A DNA stretch of 64,000 bases from Polytrichum commune. Lineage: Eukaryota > Streptophyta > Polytrichopsida > Polytrichales > Polytrichaceae. Positions 11,038 to 22,152 of the stretch are shown piece after piece. The position numbers and the translations under genes are program-made. How positions within the stretch are numbered: position 1 is the stretch's first letter; every line of letters starts with the position of its first letter. Where the stretch lies: NCBI GenBank assembly GCA_950295325.1, contig OX485803.1:29016001-29080000 (forward strand), given 5' to 3'. Below the pieces are notes generated by a model. The model worked only from the letters and a program-made list of their open reading frames with translations. It made no database searches and was not told the origin of the DNA.

Positions 11038-12669
11038 GTGTTATGAGGCTCGTATTGTTTAAAGCCAATCAAAACAAAAGGTCTACATTAAATATCGTCA
11101 TTATGGTCACTTTCTTAATGACAATTCTTATGAATAGATTGACAAATACTGTCATCTCAAACTTACATTTCTATAATGAAGCACTTACATAGTTTGGCAT
11201 ACTCTACATCCTAACATATTTGTGATGAAATACTATCATGCATAATTTGAAATATGGATGAAAAATCACTCAATGAGGGACAGTAATTGCAACATTGTAG
11301 ATCTGCAATGCCCAAATTCTTTTTTACAAGAAATGAGAAATAATGTTAGGTTTACATTTAGTGTTGGCAACACTACATGGGCGGTTTATAATCGGTATTG
11401 GGTGAGACAAAATAGAATTGGTGGCACTAAAAACATTATTTAGTGTAGCGTGTTTGGGTCGCGTTGGGTTCTAGTTACATGGTGAAGAAGATTGTTTCTA
11501 AGAGAGCTAACTAATCTTGTCTTGATCAATGTCTTGTCCTGGTAGGATATGTCATCACTATACAGGTAGAGTTACATTATGAGAACATACATCCCTTGGT
11601 AGGGTCCTGGTAATCAAGTTTATCAGTCATTATTCATTCTTCATCTTGTTATTCCATCCTTCCACAAGAAACTTGTTGGAATTCTGTTCATAGATGTAAT
11701 TCACCTCTTAACAAATTACGTAAAACATACATATGCATACATAATGTTGTAGCATCAATGAATGGCCGAGTTTATATTTAGTATATATAAGGGTAATATA
11801 CTTACATTATTGCTTTGAAATAGTTTTGTCAAGAATTTAGTTCAAGAAAAACTCACTCAATCATAAAACCATTTCCTGATATTACTTGCGCCTCAATTAT
11901 TGTGAATTCCATAGGCTTAATTGTGTTTGCAAAAATATTTGCATTAGACCTACCATGTCTAAGCAAGGTTAGTATAATCCAGTATGATTTCGACACACTC
12001 CCGTGTTCTCGAGTAAAACAAAGTTCATTTCTGTCACAATAAGCTTGACTGAAAATCATGTACTCATGTCCTAGCCGCAAGTGAACTCGTGATTAGGATA
12101 TGGTCTCCTTCACTGTTTTTTTAGTTACACTTCAAAGCAAACACCAAGTATACGCTTACATAGATATAGATATATATCTTTTATTATTTCCAGGGAAAAC
12201 TGATTGAACATGTTCTATCCTGATACAAGCCATAATAACCATATTCATATTTTCAAGAGATCATGGCTAATTTTAGAGAGAGAGATATATATATGTGTGT
12301 GACTATTTATAGATATCTCTTAACTATATTCTTTATTTCTTTGTAGAAAATCAAGAATCTCATACTTTATTCAATTTACCTTGTATAGTTAAATGGCTAT
12401 ACTGGTAGTATTTTTCTTGATTTGTTTATTATAATCCCAACTGCTTCATTACCACAAGGTGCATGGAGCTTAAGTTGAGGATCTAATAAAGAATGTAGAT
12501 AGCAAGAAATATTGGTGTAAAAACAAGAAGGACTCAAAATCAATTCTAGGAAGAAAAAAAACAAGTAGTCTTTAGGAATTGAAATGAGTGGACAGATCTT
12601 TGGAAGGCGTGTAGCACTCGTAGAATAGGTCCTCACCTATGCCCATGCTCCCCAAGAATACCACAAAAT
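11038..12669. other. AT-rich intergenic DNA
   Basis: No gene is supported. A plus-strand open stretch around 11850-12050 followed by an AAG|GTTAGT donor-like site was noticed but has no second line of support. Confidence 0.35.
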
Positions 12670-13012
12670 ATGTCAGTGGAGCGTACAATAGGTGTTAGCA
12701 GACCTCTTACTTGTTATCGATGTCAACAAGGCTTTACCCCTTCCTTAAAGGTAGGTAATATATACCATTACTACATTCTCTTTGAAATCCATTGTCATAA
12801 ACATATTAATAGATAATCATGTGACTTAAGCACAATTTGTGCTAACTTAAGTCATGTGCCAAATGTAAGCAATTCGCATACAGGTTAATCTCTCCACCTT
12901 GAAATCATCAGCGGCGGCTGCCCTTGCTTTGCTCCTTTTGCTACTTGTAATTGGTATCAGTATTTCTGTCACTCAGACCCTGAGAAAATCACTTGACCAG
13001 GTAGGTATGTAG
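12670..13012 (+). CDS. Candidate two-exon membrane microprotein (doubtful)
   Basis: ATG at 12670 opens a 27-codon stretch with a CYRC (CxxC) motif, ending at a good donor AAG|GTAGGT (12750/12751). After a 133-bp intron, acceptor CATACAG leads at 12884 into 39 codons in the same phase. These encode a strong hydrophobic helix (AAAALALLLLLLVIGISI) followed by SVTQTLRKSLDQ. The frame then closes at TAG 13010-13012, giving 69 aa; an alternative donor CAG|GTAGGT at 13000/13001 would splice onward. What is seen is a matching splice phase and a convincing single-pass membrane segment. There is no recognised family and no neighbouring promoter evidence, so chance or a gene relic remains possible. Confidence 0.25.
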
Positions 13013-13989
13013 AGTGCCGAAAAATTCCTGTAAGTTCGGAGTTTCGACCAAACCATGTAGCAGCAAGCTGTCTCAGAGAAGTACACTCATGCCGTGCATC
13101 TCCTAAGCTACATAAACTCCCAACCAGAGTTCGGGAAGTTTTTGAAGCCTTAGTGGCTAATTGCCGGTAGTTGCTACGAAGGGTCGGATTTTTTCCAATT
13201 TACATCGGCAAGAGCCGGTCTTTTGTAAAATCAATCGGCCAATTGCCTATATTTTCATATTTTCATTGGCCAATATTCGATTAAATGGAATTCATATCGG
13301 CACTAATTGTTTTAAAAAATGTATGAAAAGTTATTAGAAATCATTTCTTAATACAAAATCTTGTATTGAAAAGAAAGGCATGTTCAAAACTTTAAATTTG
13401 AAGAGTTAATATCCTTGGCAAGAATTGAACCTAGCAATGCCTTCACCGCTTGAAGGCCAAGGGTCCCCCAATTCTTCATAGAAGCAATTGGATTTGATCA
13501 TGGAAAGGTTGCATAATTCAAAAAGTTTAAGGTTTAGGGTACTTCCTCGAGTGCATCATCAGATGCCCCAGACAAATAGTGCTCTGGATGCTTCCGGCTG
13601 AAATCCAGTAACTCACAAGAAGAATCGGCTACATTTCCGGGACATTTTCTGGTCCATCGGCTAATTGCCGAAGGATTCAAATTACAGTTGGATTGCCATC
13701 CGATGGTTGGAAATTTGGACTGGCCATGAGGGGAAATCCATCGGTTGATAATGAACTAGCCGTCGGTTGTCCCCGAACATAGCTCCCAACTCTTCCCACA
13801 GGAGCAGGTGTAGGCAACTTTATGCTACTATCTCAGAGACTGGTATCTCTACCAGGAATAGGTGCAAGCAAAGTGAGGCTAACTGGAATGATACAGAGCC
13901 GGATTTACTGGTGTGTTTAAATAGTATTTTGCCTGCTATTTTTTCCGGGCAGCCCATGAAGGAATATAAAAATTTCAAGAAAACAAGAA

Positions 13990-13993
<4 letters not shown>
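13013..13993. other. Intergenic DNA with recurring TCGGCTAATTGCC motifs
   Basis: No gene is visible. Near-palindromic variants of CGGC(T/C)AATTGCC recur around 13155, 13235 and 13655, suggesting an old repeat. A tRNA-like stretch on the minus strand near 13410-13460 was considered and rejected. Confidence 0.35.

Positions 13994-14059
<66 letters not shown>
13994..14059. repeat. (GA)33 microsatellite
   Basis: A 66-bp perfect GA run. It produces long artificial open frames of alternating R/E or S/L on both strands. Confidence 0.98.
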
Positions 14060-14061
<2 letters not shown>

Positions 14062-14399
14062 GACCGTAGGTTAGCATGATTGAAATGCCCGTTCGACCCA
14101 CCCTTGGTATTATACCCTCTGGGCATAATAACAGTGGTGCAGGACTACTAACCCCTCTCGGGGTGGGCACTGTAGTTATCGGGGTAATCAAGGTGGATGC
14201 CTCGTATGGACATTGTGTTCTAATGTTAGTGACTTGGCATGTGCTATGTGGTTTTGCTTGTCATGAGATTATGGCCCACAACCCTAGCTTGGGTTGGAGT
14301 GGTTCCTTAGTTGTCGTTGGCATTTAATTTTTTTCTTTTCATCCTAATTATTAATTTGTTGGCGGGTATATGGGGTTATTATGGTAGTTGTGTATCTAT

Positions 14400-15455
14400 T
14401 GGTAGTGGCTCGTTGTTTTCTATTCTCCTTTGTGTAGGATTATGGACATAGCATATTGTATGGCAATAACATTAATTTTCTCAAATGCGTGCTTGATGTT
14501 AATCTTGGGGATTTTAAATATTGTTTCAATATTTTTCATAGAGGGGGTATGTGTGGTTGCCCTAGCACCAGCCGTGATGACTATTAGTGGATCTATGTTC
14601 CAACCTCTATTGGTTATATTGTTTATTAACAGTTTATATTTTTAATATTTTTCTGGTTATAATATAATCTGGTATTCTATCGTTACAATATGTGAATTCC
14701 ATGAATTGTATTGTTAGGTTCTCATTCGGTTCTGTCGGTGGCGGGGATTGGTATGGTAGTCCTTTGACACATAAGAGGTCAGGTTTGAATATGGCATTGT
14801 AGTGACATCTTTGTTGGCTGCACGTGCAAGGCAATAGCCATGGGGGGGGGATTGTATTTTCTGGTGGGTTATTATTATATGTGCCTGCATTCATGAGAAC
14901 ATAATATCTTGACTTTTTTGATGCCACTATAAGTTTTCGTAGTTCCCATACTGCCTTATTATGTCTTTTGGTTTGGAGGGCATGTCTGTGGTGTTGTTTG
15001 CACTTTAGAAGTACGTGTAGCCATGTATCAGGGTCTAGGGAGTTGCATATGGGGCATGTGATTGACGTAAAAGGCTTCCCTACCGAAGAACAATTGTTTC
15101 CTGGCGTTTCCCATGTATTGGCCATGTCTTAGTTTTAGAAGACATGTTTTTTGAGAGTCCGTAATGTTTTTGTTTGTCCAAAATTTATTGGATAATTCAT
15201 TATCTATTTTCTCATTGGCTATCCATTTATCTATGTTGGGGTATAGTATGGGAATTAATTCTAGATTTATATTTTTATTGTGTTTCGTAAGATGTTTTTC
15301 AAGGAATCTAATAGGTCCTTTGTCTGGGGTTGTGTTTCTAAAATACTTCTATGAAGGTCAATGACAATGGTATTTGTTCCGACTATACGCACATAGCTTA
15401 AATTTGATTGATATACACATTTCCCTTGTTTGCCAACTTCATATAAGGTCTCCAA
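14400..15455 (-). mobile_element. Degraded 3' end of a LINE-like reverse transcriptase gene (zinc knuckle and nuclease-like tail)
   Basis: Minus-strand translation, allowing at least two frameshifts, gives a continuous retroelement tail. The order is a segment ending FLEKHLTKHNKN..LIPILYPNIDKW; then LLKLRHGQYMGNARKQLFFG; then a zinc-finger-like C-x2-C-x9-H-x4-C (CPICN...WLHVLLKC) with RHNKAVWELRKL; then KPDLLC, followed about 25 residues later by IQFMEFTYCNDR; and finally GWNIDPLIVITAGARATTHT. The zinc motif matches the zf-RVT type seen at the C-terminus of plant non-LTR reverse transcriptases. The PD...E-x-T arrangement resembles a PD-(D/E)xK-type restriction-like endonuclease; that part is inference. 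The reverse-transcriptase core is not in the window. A related tail fragment is at 21.6 kb. Confidence 0.7.
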
Positions 15456-15862
15456 CTGTTATTTTGGAATACATGTTTTATTTGAATTGGACCCATAGGC
15501 ATGTAGAATCCACCATGGAATCAATTTGGACCATTTGATCACATGACAAGAAGTTATATTATAGAATCCATGATGTAGATAGGGTAAATGTGAATGATCT
15601 CAAGGAAGCAAAAGGTGTTACATTACAAACACAATAATTACAATGAACAAGCCAAATGACATAGATAGATAGATAGGCTTCCTTTGGAAGTAAACATATA
15701 TGAAGAGGTTCTTTGCCCAAAGGTTGCTCTTCTTTTTGCCAAATGACATTATACACCTAGTTTAAAAGTCGCCAATTACAACTTCAACAATGCATTTTAT
15801 GAATGCATCTTTTATTCAAGTTGCACCTCTAAGCATTTAGGTGGTAGGAATGCAATTTTACC

Positions 15863-16358
15863 CCCAGGGAGTGCACTGTTCAAGTACTGTATTTATACAC
15901 GTGGGTGCACAAAAGGGGTATTATTTAAAACAAGCATGTACAAAATGTACGTACAAGAGACATATTGCTATTAAGCAAGAAGTAGATATACATGAGGCTA
16001 TAGAAAAATATATGTAAAGTACGCATTTACGCGTTTACGCGTTCAAGTCAGACCTGGACCAAGAATCATGTGTTTTTTCATCCACTAAGTAACGACTTTA
16101 TAACTAAAAATCTATGATTTGATATTATACATATAATAGGGCCATATTTTTGCATTTCCAAACATTTGTACACATGTTATATACAATTTCTGTATTTGTT
16201 TTTGGGCCCTTGTGTATGTATGGAAATGTATTTTGAAGCAATGAGATTTGTAAGTATATTGCTTGATTTTAGCAAAAATAAAATGTATACAGGGGTATTT
16301 TAATAAGGGGCATGCACGCACGTGATGCTTGGTTTTAATGAATAGTGCACTCCCTGGG
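15863..16358. mobile_element. Non-autonomous TIR element with perfect 9-bp target-site duplication (MULE-like)
   Basis: The left end CCCAGGGAGTGCACTGTTCA and the right end are inverted copies over 20 bp with one mismatch. The element is flanked by AATTTTACC at 15854-15862 and again at 16359-16367, a perfect 9-bp duplication. Length is 496 bp, with no coding capacity. Subterminal AGGGGTATT occurs near both ends, in the same orientation. A 9-bp duplication is typical of Mutator-like elements. The short TIR is unusual for them. Confidence 0.85.
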
Positions 16359-17010
16359 AATTTTACCATCAAGGTTGCTTGAAGTTTGTCACATCATGGA
16401 CCTAGATGGAATCAATTCAGACATTATGATAACATGCTAAGATTTTGTCTATATAGAGACCATTAACGTGACATATGATGAACATAGGTATGGGAATCAT
16501 CATGATGAAGCAAATGTTGTTAAAAGATGTAGATAACAAACATGCCGATTGACATGATATAGTCCAAAATTCACTCTTTGCTCCTTTCTCTTGTATGTCA
16601 TCACCGACTAAAGTATATGAGTCATATTTTATAGTACATAAATTGATTTGAGTTGGACCCCTAGAGCATGTAGGGGTGAAAGTAAATGGGTCTCAAAATG
16701 GGCACTTCTAGCTCAACGCCCACTTCTCGTACTAGGATAATATGAAGCACACAACTAGTGCAAGATGGTTAGCAAATCCAAATAGTGTCCGTAGCCATTT
16801 TCCTCATAACACTTGAAACTCACATGAATATCTTTATCAGAGCCAAAATTCTCTTTCATGTCTAGGTACCTCGTACTGAAGTTGACTATTGAGTCGAGAA
16901 TGGTTACTAATTCCTCAGCATGTAGTCCAATCCCTTTTGAACTATGTCTAAACCTTAACCACAAAAATCCATCATCAAGGTTGTCCTAAGGCTGTCTACA
17001 CTCATGGAGC
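16359..17010. other. Intergenic DNA with an open minus-strand stretch
   Basis: A 70-codon minus-strand open stretch at 16755-16964 (containing KGIGLHAEELVTILDSIVNF) has protein-like composition and precedes the 203-bp repeats in the opposite direction. It may be a gene relic. No family is recognised. Confidence 0.3.
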
Positions 17011-17620
17011 CACAACCATTGCCTTTTAAAACCTTTTAAAGCAAAGTAGCATGATACATATCTAAAAATGCCTTTGCCACCAATCATATCGTAAAGGCCT
17101 TCTTTCAGCTCACCAAATGTGACACATTTAAGGGCTATGGAGAGAGGAGCTTCTATGACATGATTGATGGGAAATGAAGTTCTTAGATATATATCACACA
17201 CACAAACTCTTGCCACAACCATTGCCTTTTAAAACCTTTTAAAGCAAAGTAGCATGGTACATATCTAAAAATGCCTTTGCCACCAATCATATCATAAAGG
17301 CCTTCTCTCAGCTCACCAAATGTGACACATTTAAGGGCTTTGGAGAGAGGAGCTTCTATGACATGATTGATGGGAAATGAAGTTTTTAGATATATATCAC
17401 ACACACAAACTCTTGCCACAACCATTGCCTTTTAAAACCTTTTAAAGCAAAGTAGCATGGTACATATCTAAAAATGCCTTTTGCCACCAATCATATCGTA
17501 AAGGCCTTCTCTCAGCTCACCAAATGTGACACATTTAAGGGCTTTTGAGAGAGGAGCTTCTATGACATGATTGATGGGAAATGAAGTTCTTAGATATATA
17601 TCACACACACAAACTTTTTT
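17011..17620. repeat. 203-bp tandem repeat, three copies
   Basis: Units begin CACAACCATTGCC at 17011, 17214 and 17417, an exact 203-bp period with only a few substitutions and one single-base insertion. On the minus strand every unit has the same open stretch of about 65 codons (PINHVIEAPLS..ALKCVTFGEL..GLYDMIGGKGIFRY). Because 203 is not a multiple of three, the frame shifts between units, so this is not a repeat protein. The preserved open stretch may derive from a captured exon. Confidence 0.9.
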
Positions 17621-18270
17621 GGGGGAGGGGGGTTGAAATGTATCATACGATTTGCTATAAAAGAGTGAAAATCCAATGGTAGTGGCCCGTTTTGAGTGGG
17701 GATGTGCTCTAAGGTTCGTCATGTCATGGGACTCAATTCGGACTCATTTGCTCGCATGATGAGATGTGCATGATATAGGCCGTATGAACTAGGGGGCCAT
17801 TTAGTGTTATGTCCTTGATGAACCTATATGATAGCCTATATTACAAGTTGATCGTGAGAAGCATGGGGCTCCAAAAACACAAAGACATAAATTTCCACAT
17901 GATGTTGGCCATTCACATGCCTACCAAACATACTCGAATGCATACATTCATACCACGAAGCTGACATGGACTCGTTTAACTCCCATGAAATTATGAAGGG
18001 GCTTTATTAACTAACACAAAATAAGTTACCTCTGGGAAGGTCAGCGAAGGGCTCGGCCAATGAGGCCACGTTTTTCAGAACAGATCTTTACCGTGTGTTA
18101 TTAATATGGCGGTTGCCTCTATTCAAGTGGTAAGCCTGCGCAACAAGGGTAAATTTTTCCACATTGAAGAGATTCCCAAAGTACGAAGGTGCAAGTAAAT
18201 GCTTGGTGTTCTTTAAACACCCCAAAATCATAGCCTGGCCCGTGCTCATCCGTCATCAGGCGATATAAAT

Positions 18271-19348
18271 TGCTACATTTAAGGTAGCCAACCCCATTCC
18301 CGACGACCACCCCATTTTCGTATTGACAGTCAACCCTATTTCCGTGCAGCACAATATCAACTCTCTGGTCAAGGCTAAACATCTCATGGTCGAAATCCAA
18401 CTTAGTCAAATGTCATTGCTTCAGTTGACAACTAGGTTCAAATTGCAAGCTTATAAAGTAAGTGACACGATTATTGGTTATGAGAATCAAGTGTTCCTGG
18501 TTGTGTAACTGATCGGTGATTGGAACTAGGGTAGCCTACATTGCTACATTTGAGGTAGCCAACCCCATTCCCAACCACAACCCCATTTTTGCACCGATGG
18601 CCAACCCTATTTCCATGCATCACAATATCAACTCTATGGTCAAGGCTAAACATCTCATGGTCGAAATCCAACTTAGTCAAATGTCATTGCCTAAGTTGAC
18701 AACTAGGTTCAGATTGCAAGCTTATAAAGTAAGTGACACGATTATTGGTTACAAGAATCAAGTGTTCTTGGTTGTGTAACTGATTGGTGATTGGAACTAG
18801 GGTAGCCTATATTGCTACATTTAAGGTAGCTGGTCCCATTCACGACAACCACCCCATTTTTGCACCAGCGCCCAACCTTGTTTCCGTGCAACACAATCTC
18901 AACTCTCTGGTCAAAGTTAGCATCTCATGGTCGAAATCCAACTTAGTCAAATTTCGATGCCTCAGTTGACAACTAGGTTCAGATTGCAAGCATATAAATA
19001 GGTGACACGATTATTGATTACGGGAAACAAGTGTTCTTGGTTGTGTAACTGATCAGTGATTGGAACTAGGGTAGCCTATATTGCTACATTTAAGGTAGCT
19101 AGCCCCATTCTCGATGACCACCCCATTTTTGCACCGATGGCCAACCCTATTTCCGTGTAGCACAATCTCAACTCCATGGTCATGGCTAACATCTCATGGT
19201 CGAAATCCAACTTAGTCAAATCTCAATGCCTAAGTTGATAATTAGGTTCAGATTGCAAGCATATAAAATAAGTGACACGATTATTGATTATGGGAATCGA
19301 GTGTTCTTGGTTTTGTAACCGATTGGTGATTGGGACTTGGGTAGCCTA
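18271..19348. repeat. 270-bp tandem repeat, four copies
   Basis: Units start TGCTACATTTAAGGTAGC at 18271, 18542, 18813 and 19082 (periods 271, 271, 269), with roughly 85-90% similarity judged by eye. Shared blocks include GAAATCCAACTTAGTCAAAT and GTGACACGATTATTG. A single diverged copy with similar right-hand flanking sequence is at about 60880-61110. The array is therefore part of a larger dispersed element, not an isolated satellite. Confidence 0.9.
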
Positions 19349-20620
19349 TGTCAAGAGTATAGGTCAAAGAGAATACCTACTTAAAACATTCATAGTAATT
19401 TGGTTATTGCGAAAAATATTATGAGAAAAAATATAAATTGCTTCTCATTTCTATTTCTCTACATGGGAGTCTTTTCTATGATGGTGCCTAAACCACAAAT
19501 TTACTAAACTTCTTAACTACTAGGTACCTTAATGGTTTCCATAACCAGTTACTCATCCAAGAACATTCCCTTCATAACCTTTAGTTTATGTTCATAAAGC
19601 AAACATGTTATGCCTGATGAATTACTCAAGTAGATGGATGTTTTGATGCTACCACAACTTGTCATGCATTCTCCTCTCGTCAGTTTCGTAATCCATACTA
19701 AACTATTGCATCCATGCTTCGGATCATAATAAAGAGTCATTCTTGAGAATTTGTCATGTGGTAGTCATACACCGGTTTAGACCAACTCAAACCCCACACA
19801 AAAAAATAGTACAGTGAAATAAAAATAAAAATTAGGGCCACCTTACCATATAATCGCTCATATTTCAGCATGATATACATTATCCCATAAATTGTTATCC
19901 CATTACTCATGTTGCAATGTGTCATCAACTGTGTAGATCAAGGAACTCTTGGTTTTAACACATGTCATGCTTACTTGAGTATCGCCTACATTGTTTATGG
20001 TAAATATTGTGGGTTATTATTTGGAGTTGCGTAGTGCTAATAAAATTTATCATGATATGACTTTTTACTATCACAAGACAAATAGATAATGTACACATCA
20101 AAGAATAATCAACATCTTCATTGGTAAAAAGTATGTTATAAGCGAACACTAACAACGCCTCGTAATTACATACTATTTACCATGTTCAATGTAGTGAATA
20201 AGGTTGTGGAATGCATTCTATATAGGCCACAAAACCAAGTTTACTACTATACAAGGGGCCCTACAAGGGGGGGGGGTCAATGAAACAATCAACTATAAAT
20301 AACAACAATTGATTGGAAAACAAATCAATAAGTATAATGCTAGTTTGCATTGATTGCTATGAATACATATATGGTTATCCTAATTGACCACTATTAGTTG
20401 TCGCAACCCAAACCCACACTTAGTTTGAAGGTGGCCCCTTGTGTAGCAATGATGACAACTGCCAATGGGGACTCAATGGATTCATGACGTCACTAACCAT
20501 GCACGACCAAATGTCACACACAACTTAGTTCAGCCTCCCTCAATAAGCGTAAGTGTGTAGTGTGTGACAGACGCCTCGCTATGGGACACCATAGTTAGAA
20601 CCCTTGCCCAACAAGGTTTA
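19349..20620. other. Right flank of the 270-bp array and AT-rich intergenic DNA
   Basis: The first ~210 bp (19349-19560) recur, diverged, at 61110-61325 next to the single 270-bp unit (shared TATTTCTCTACATGG). No gene is visible in the remainder. Confidence 0.5.
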
Positions 20621-20641
20621 GGGTCGGGTCTCACCCGACCC
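20621..20641. repeat. Short GC-rich perfect hairpin
   Basis: GGGTCGGGT and ACCCGACCC are perfectly complementary around a CTC loop. There is no T run, so it is not a typical terminator. Context is unknown. Confidence 0.7.
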
Positions 20642-21589
20642 TTGGTCCTAGGGCATGCTCCCAACTCCTCGTGAGCTACTGCTATCACTCACTAGCTTCC
20701 GGACTCTTAATCAAGAGTTCGGAACATGCCCTTACCGGTGCAGGTAGCTTAAATGCCCAAATGGCTTCATCATGGCTATCTACTTTAGTAAGGAGAGTGA
20801 GGAAATCCCAGCATAAAACCTTTGTTTTTGCATTGGATCAATCCCTTGTGAACACATAAGATGTTTCCACCTCCAAGATGGAAGAGTCGGGGCTCCAAGT
20901 CCTTAAACCACATGAAATCAAACTTTGCCATGAGACACTAGCTAAGTTTTGCCGGCCATATGTACCCAAACCACAAGAAATGTATTGAATGTGGAGAGGA
21001 CAAGGCGACGTAGAGCAATCCACACCCTAAGGTAGATGGGTCTTAAGTGGCTCATTTTCTTGATTGAATCCCTATATTTGACTGGTATGTGGTTCAACGA
21101 AGATCAAAGAGTAAACAACATAAAGTCGCGTGTTTAAAAGAGATTGGACTACATCTTCAAATACTAATAACTACTCCACACTCAAAAGCGAACATAATTA
21201 AGCGGACCTATGTATTTAGTTAAGAAATCAACAAACATGCACTTCTGATAGCCACTCTTAAATCAAAGCATGCCCGATTTTCAATCCGATTTTTGCATAT
21301 GTTTCATTGTAGATATGCTAATGCAACATGAGTTTGGTTGTATAAATCTACTCAATAGAAGTTGGAGAACATGAAAAATGAACCAAATAACACCCACACA
21401 CCTTATATCATTGCAAGCTTTGGAGGAAATGCAAGGTTTGTCTAGCAAGAGCCAATTGGTATTGCAAAGGCTGCAGGTGTGTGGGCGTGCAAGGGGCACC
21501 TTGGTGGAGTGCTACACAAGGGTCTTGCACATAATGGGGAGCTTTGAACATGAATTGTGGAATCATGTTGTTGCATGTGCAATTGCTTT
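20642..21589. other. Intergenic DNA
   Basis: No supported gene. Short plus-strand open stretches at 20671-20859 and 21378-21596 have no recognisable family features. Confidence 0.35.
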
Positions 21590-21865
21590 TTCATGATGCA
21601 AGCTACATAACTTCCAACTTCCCACTAATTAACACCATACAAAATAATGGATGGAAAATCAACCCCCTCATTATCATCACAGTCGGAGTAAGAGGGGTTA
21701 CACATGAACACTCCATAAATAAGCTTGCCAACCTAAAAATATCAGATTCCAACCATTAAATCCTCATGACAAATATATATCAGAATGTCATCAAATACCT
21801 CGCATACCTAGTCCTAAACAAAAGAAAACTCGACAATAAACAAGCCCCCGTACCCCCACCCTAAT
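21590..21865 (+). mobile_element. Second relic of the LINE-like C-terminal tail
   Basis: Plus-strand translation gives FPLINTIQNNGWKINPLIII, then TVGVRGVTHEHSINKLANL, one stop, then NVIKYLAYLVLNKRKLDNK. This aligns with the minus-strand relic at 14.4 kb (INNITNRGWNIDPLIVITAG...IQYAMSIILHKG). It covers only the last ~80 residues of the tail and has an internal stop, so it is a 3'-end fragment as expected from 5'-truncated LINE insertions. Confidence 0.6.
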
Positions 21866-21973
21866 GAGGAAGGATAAGTATTACACCTCCAGAGCCCACC
21901 TCCCAAAGGAGGCATCACACCTTATATTGCATTACGGAACATTGTGATCAGCATTAGGCCAACGGGCACACAT

Positions 21974-22152
21974 AGATAAAAGATTCTTTAGTGGACATAT
22001 GAAAGTCCAACAGCCCATGTCCACGGCCCTCCACATTCAAGTGGCCTACCATAATGTGGTTGGACGGCGGCTTGTGCTTAACTACATGTGAACACCTCCA
22101 ACCCATTATCTTCTAGAATCCAGTGTGCGAGCGGCCTACACGGAAACTCACC
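21974..22152. repeat. Dispersed repeat, copy 1 (pair with 26566-26746)
   Basis: It shares AAAGATTCTTTAGTG at the left, AATGTGGTTGGA(C/T)GG(C/T)GG in the middle and GAGCGGCCTACA at the right with 26566-26746, in the same orientation. It is non-coding and of unclear class. Confidence 0.7.

Noticed and set aside
13405-13470. tRNA-like stretch on the minus strand (GGTTCAATTC B-box-like, AGCGGTGAAGG A-box-like)
   Set aside because: No acceptor stem or cloverleaf could be formed, and no tail or target-site duplication supports a SINE.
13767-14191. Long open frames of alternating R/E or S/L
   Set aside because: Produced by the (GA)33 microsatellite.
4200-19400. CRISPR-like arrays among the tandem repeats
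   Set aside because: Units lack unique spacers of constant length, and the genes are nuclear plant genes.
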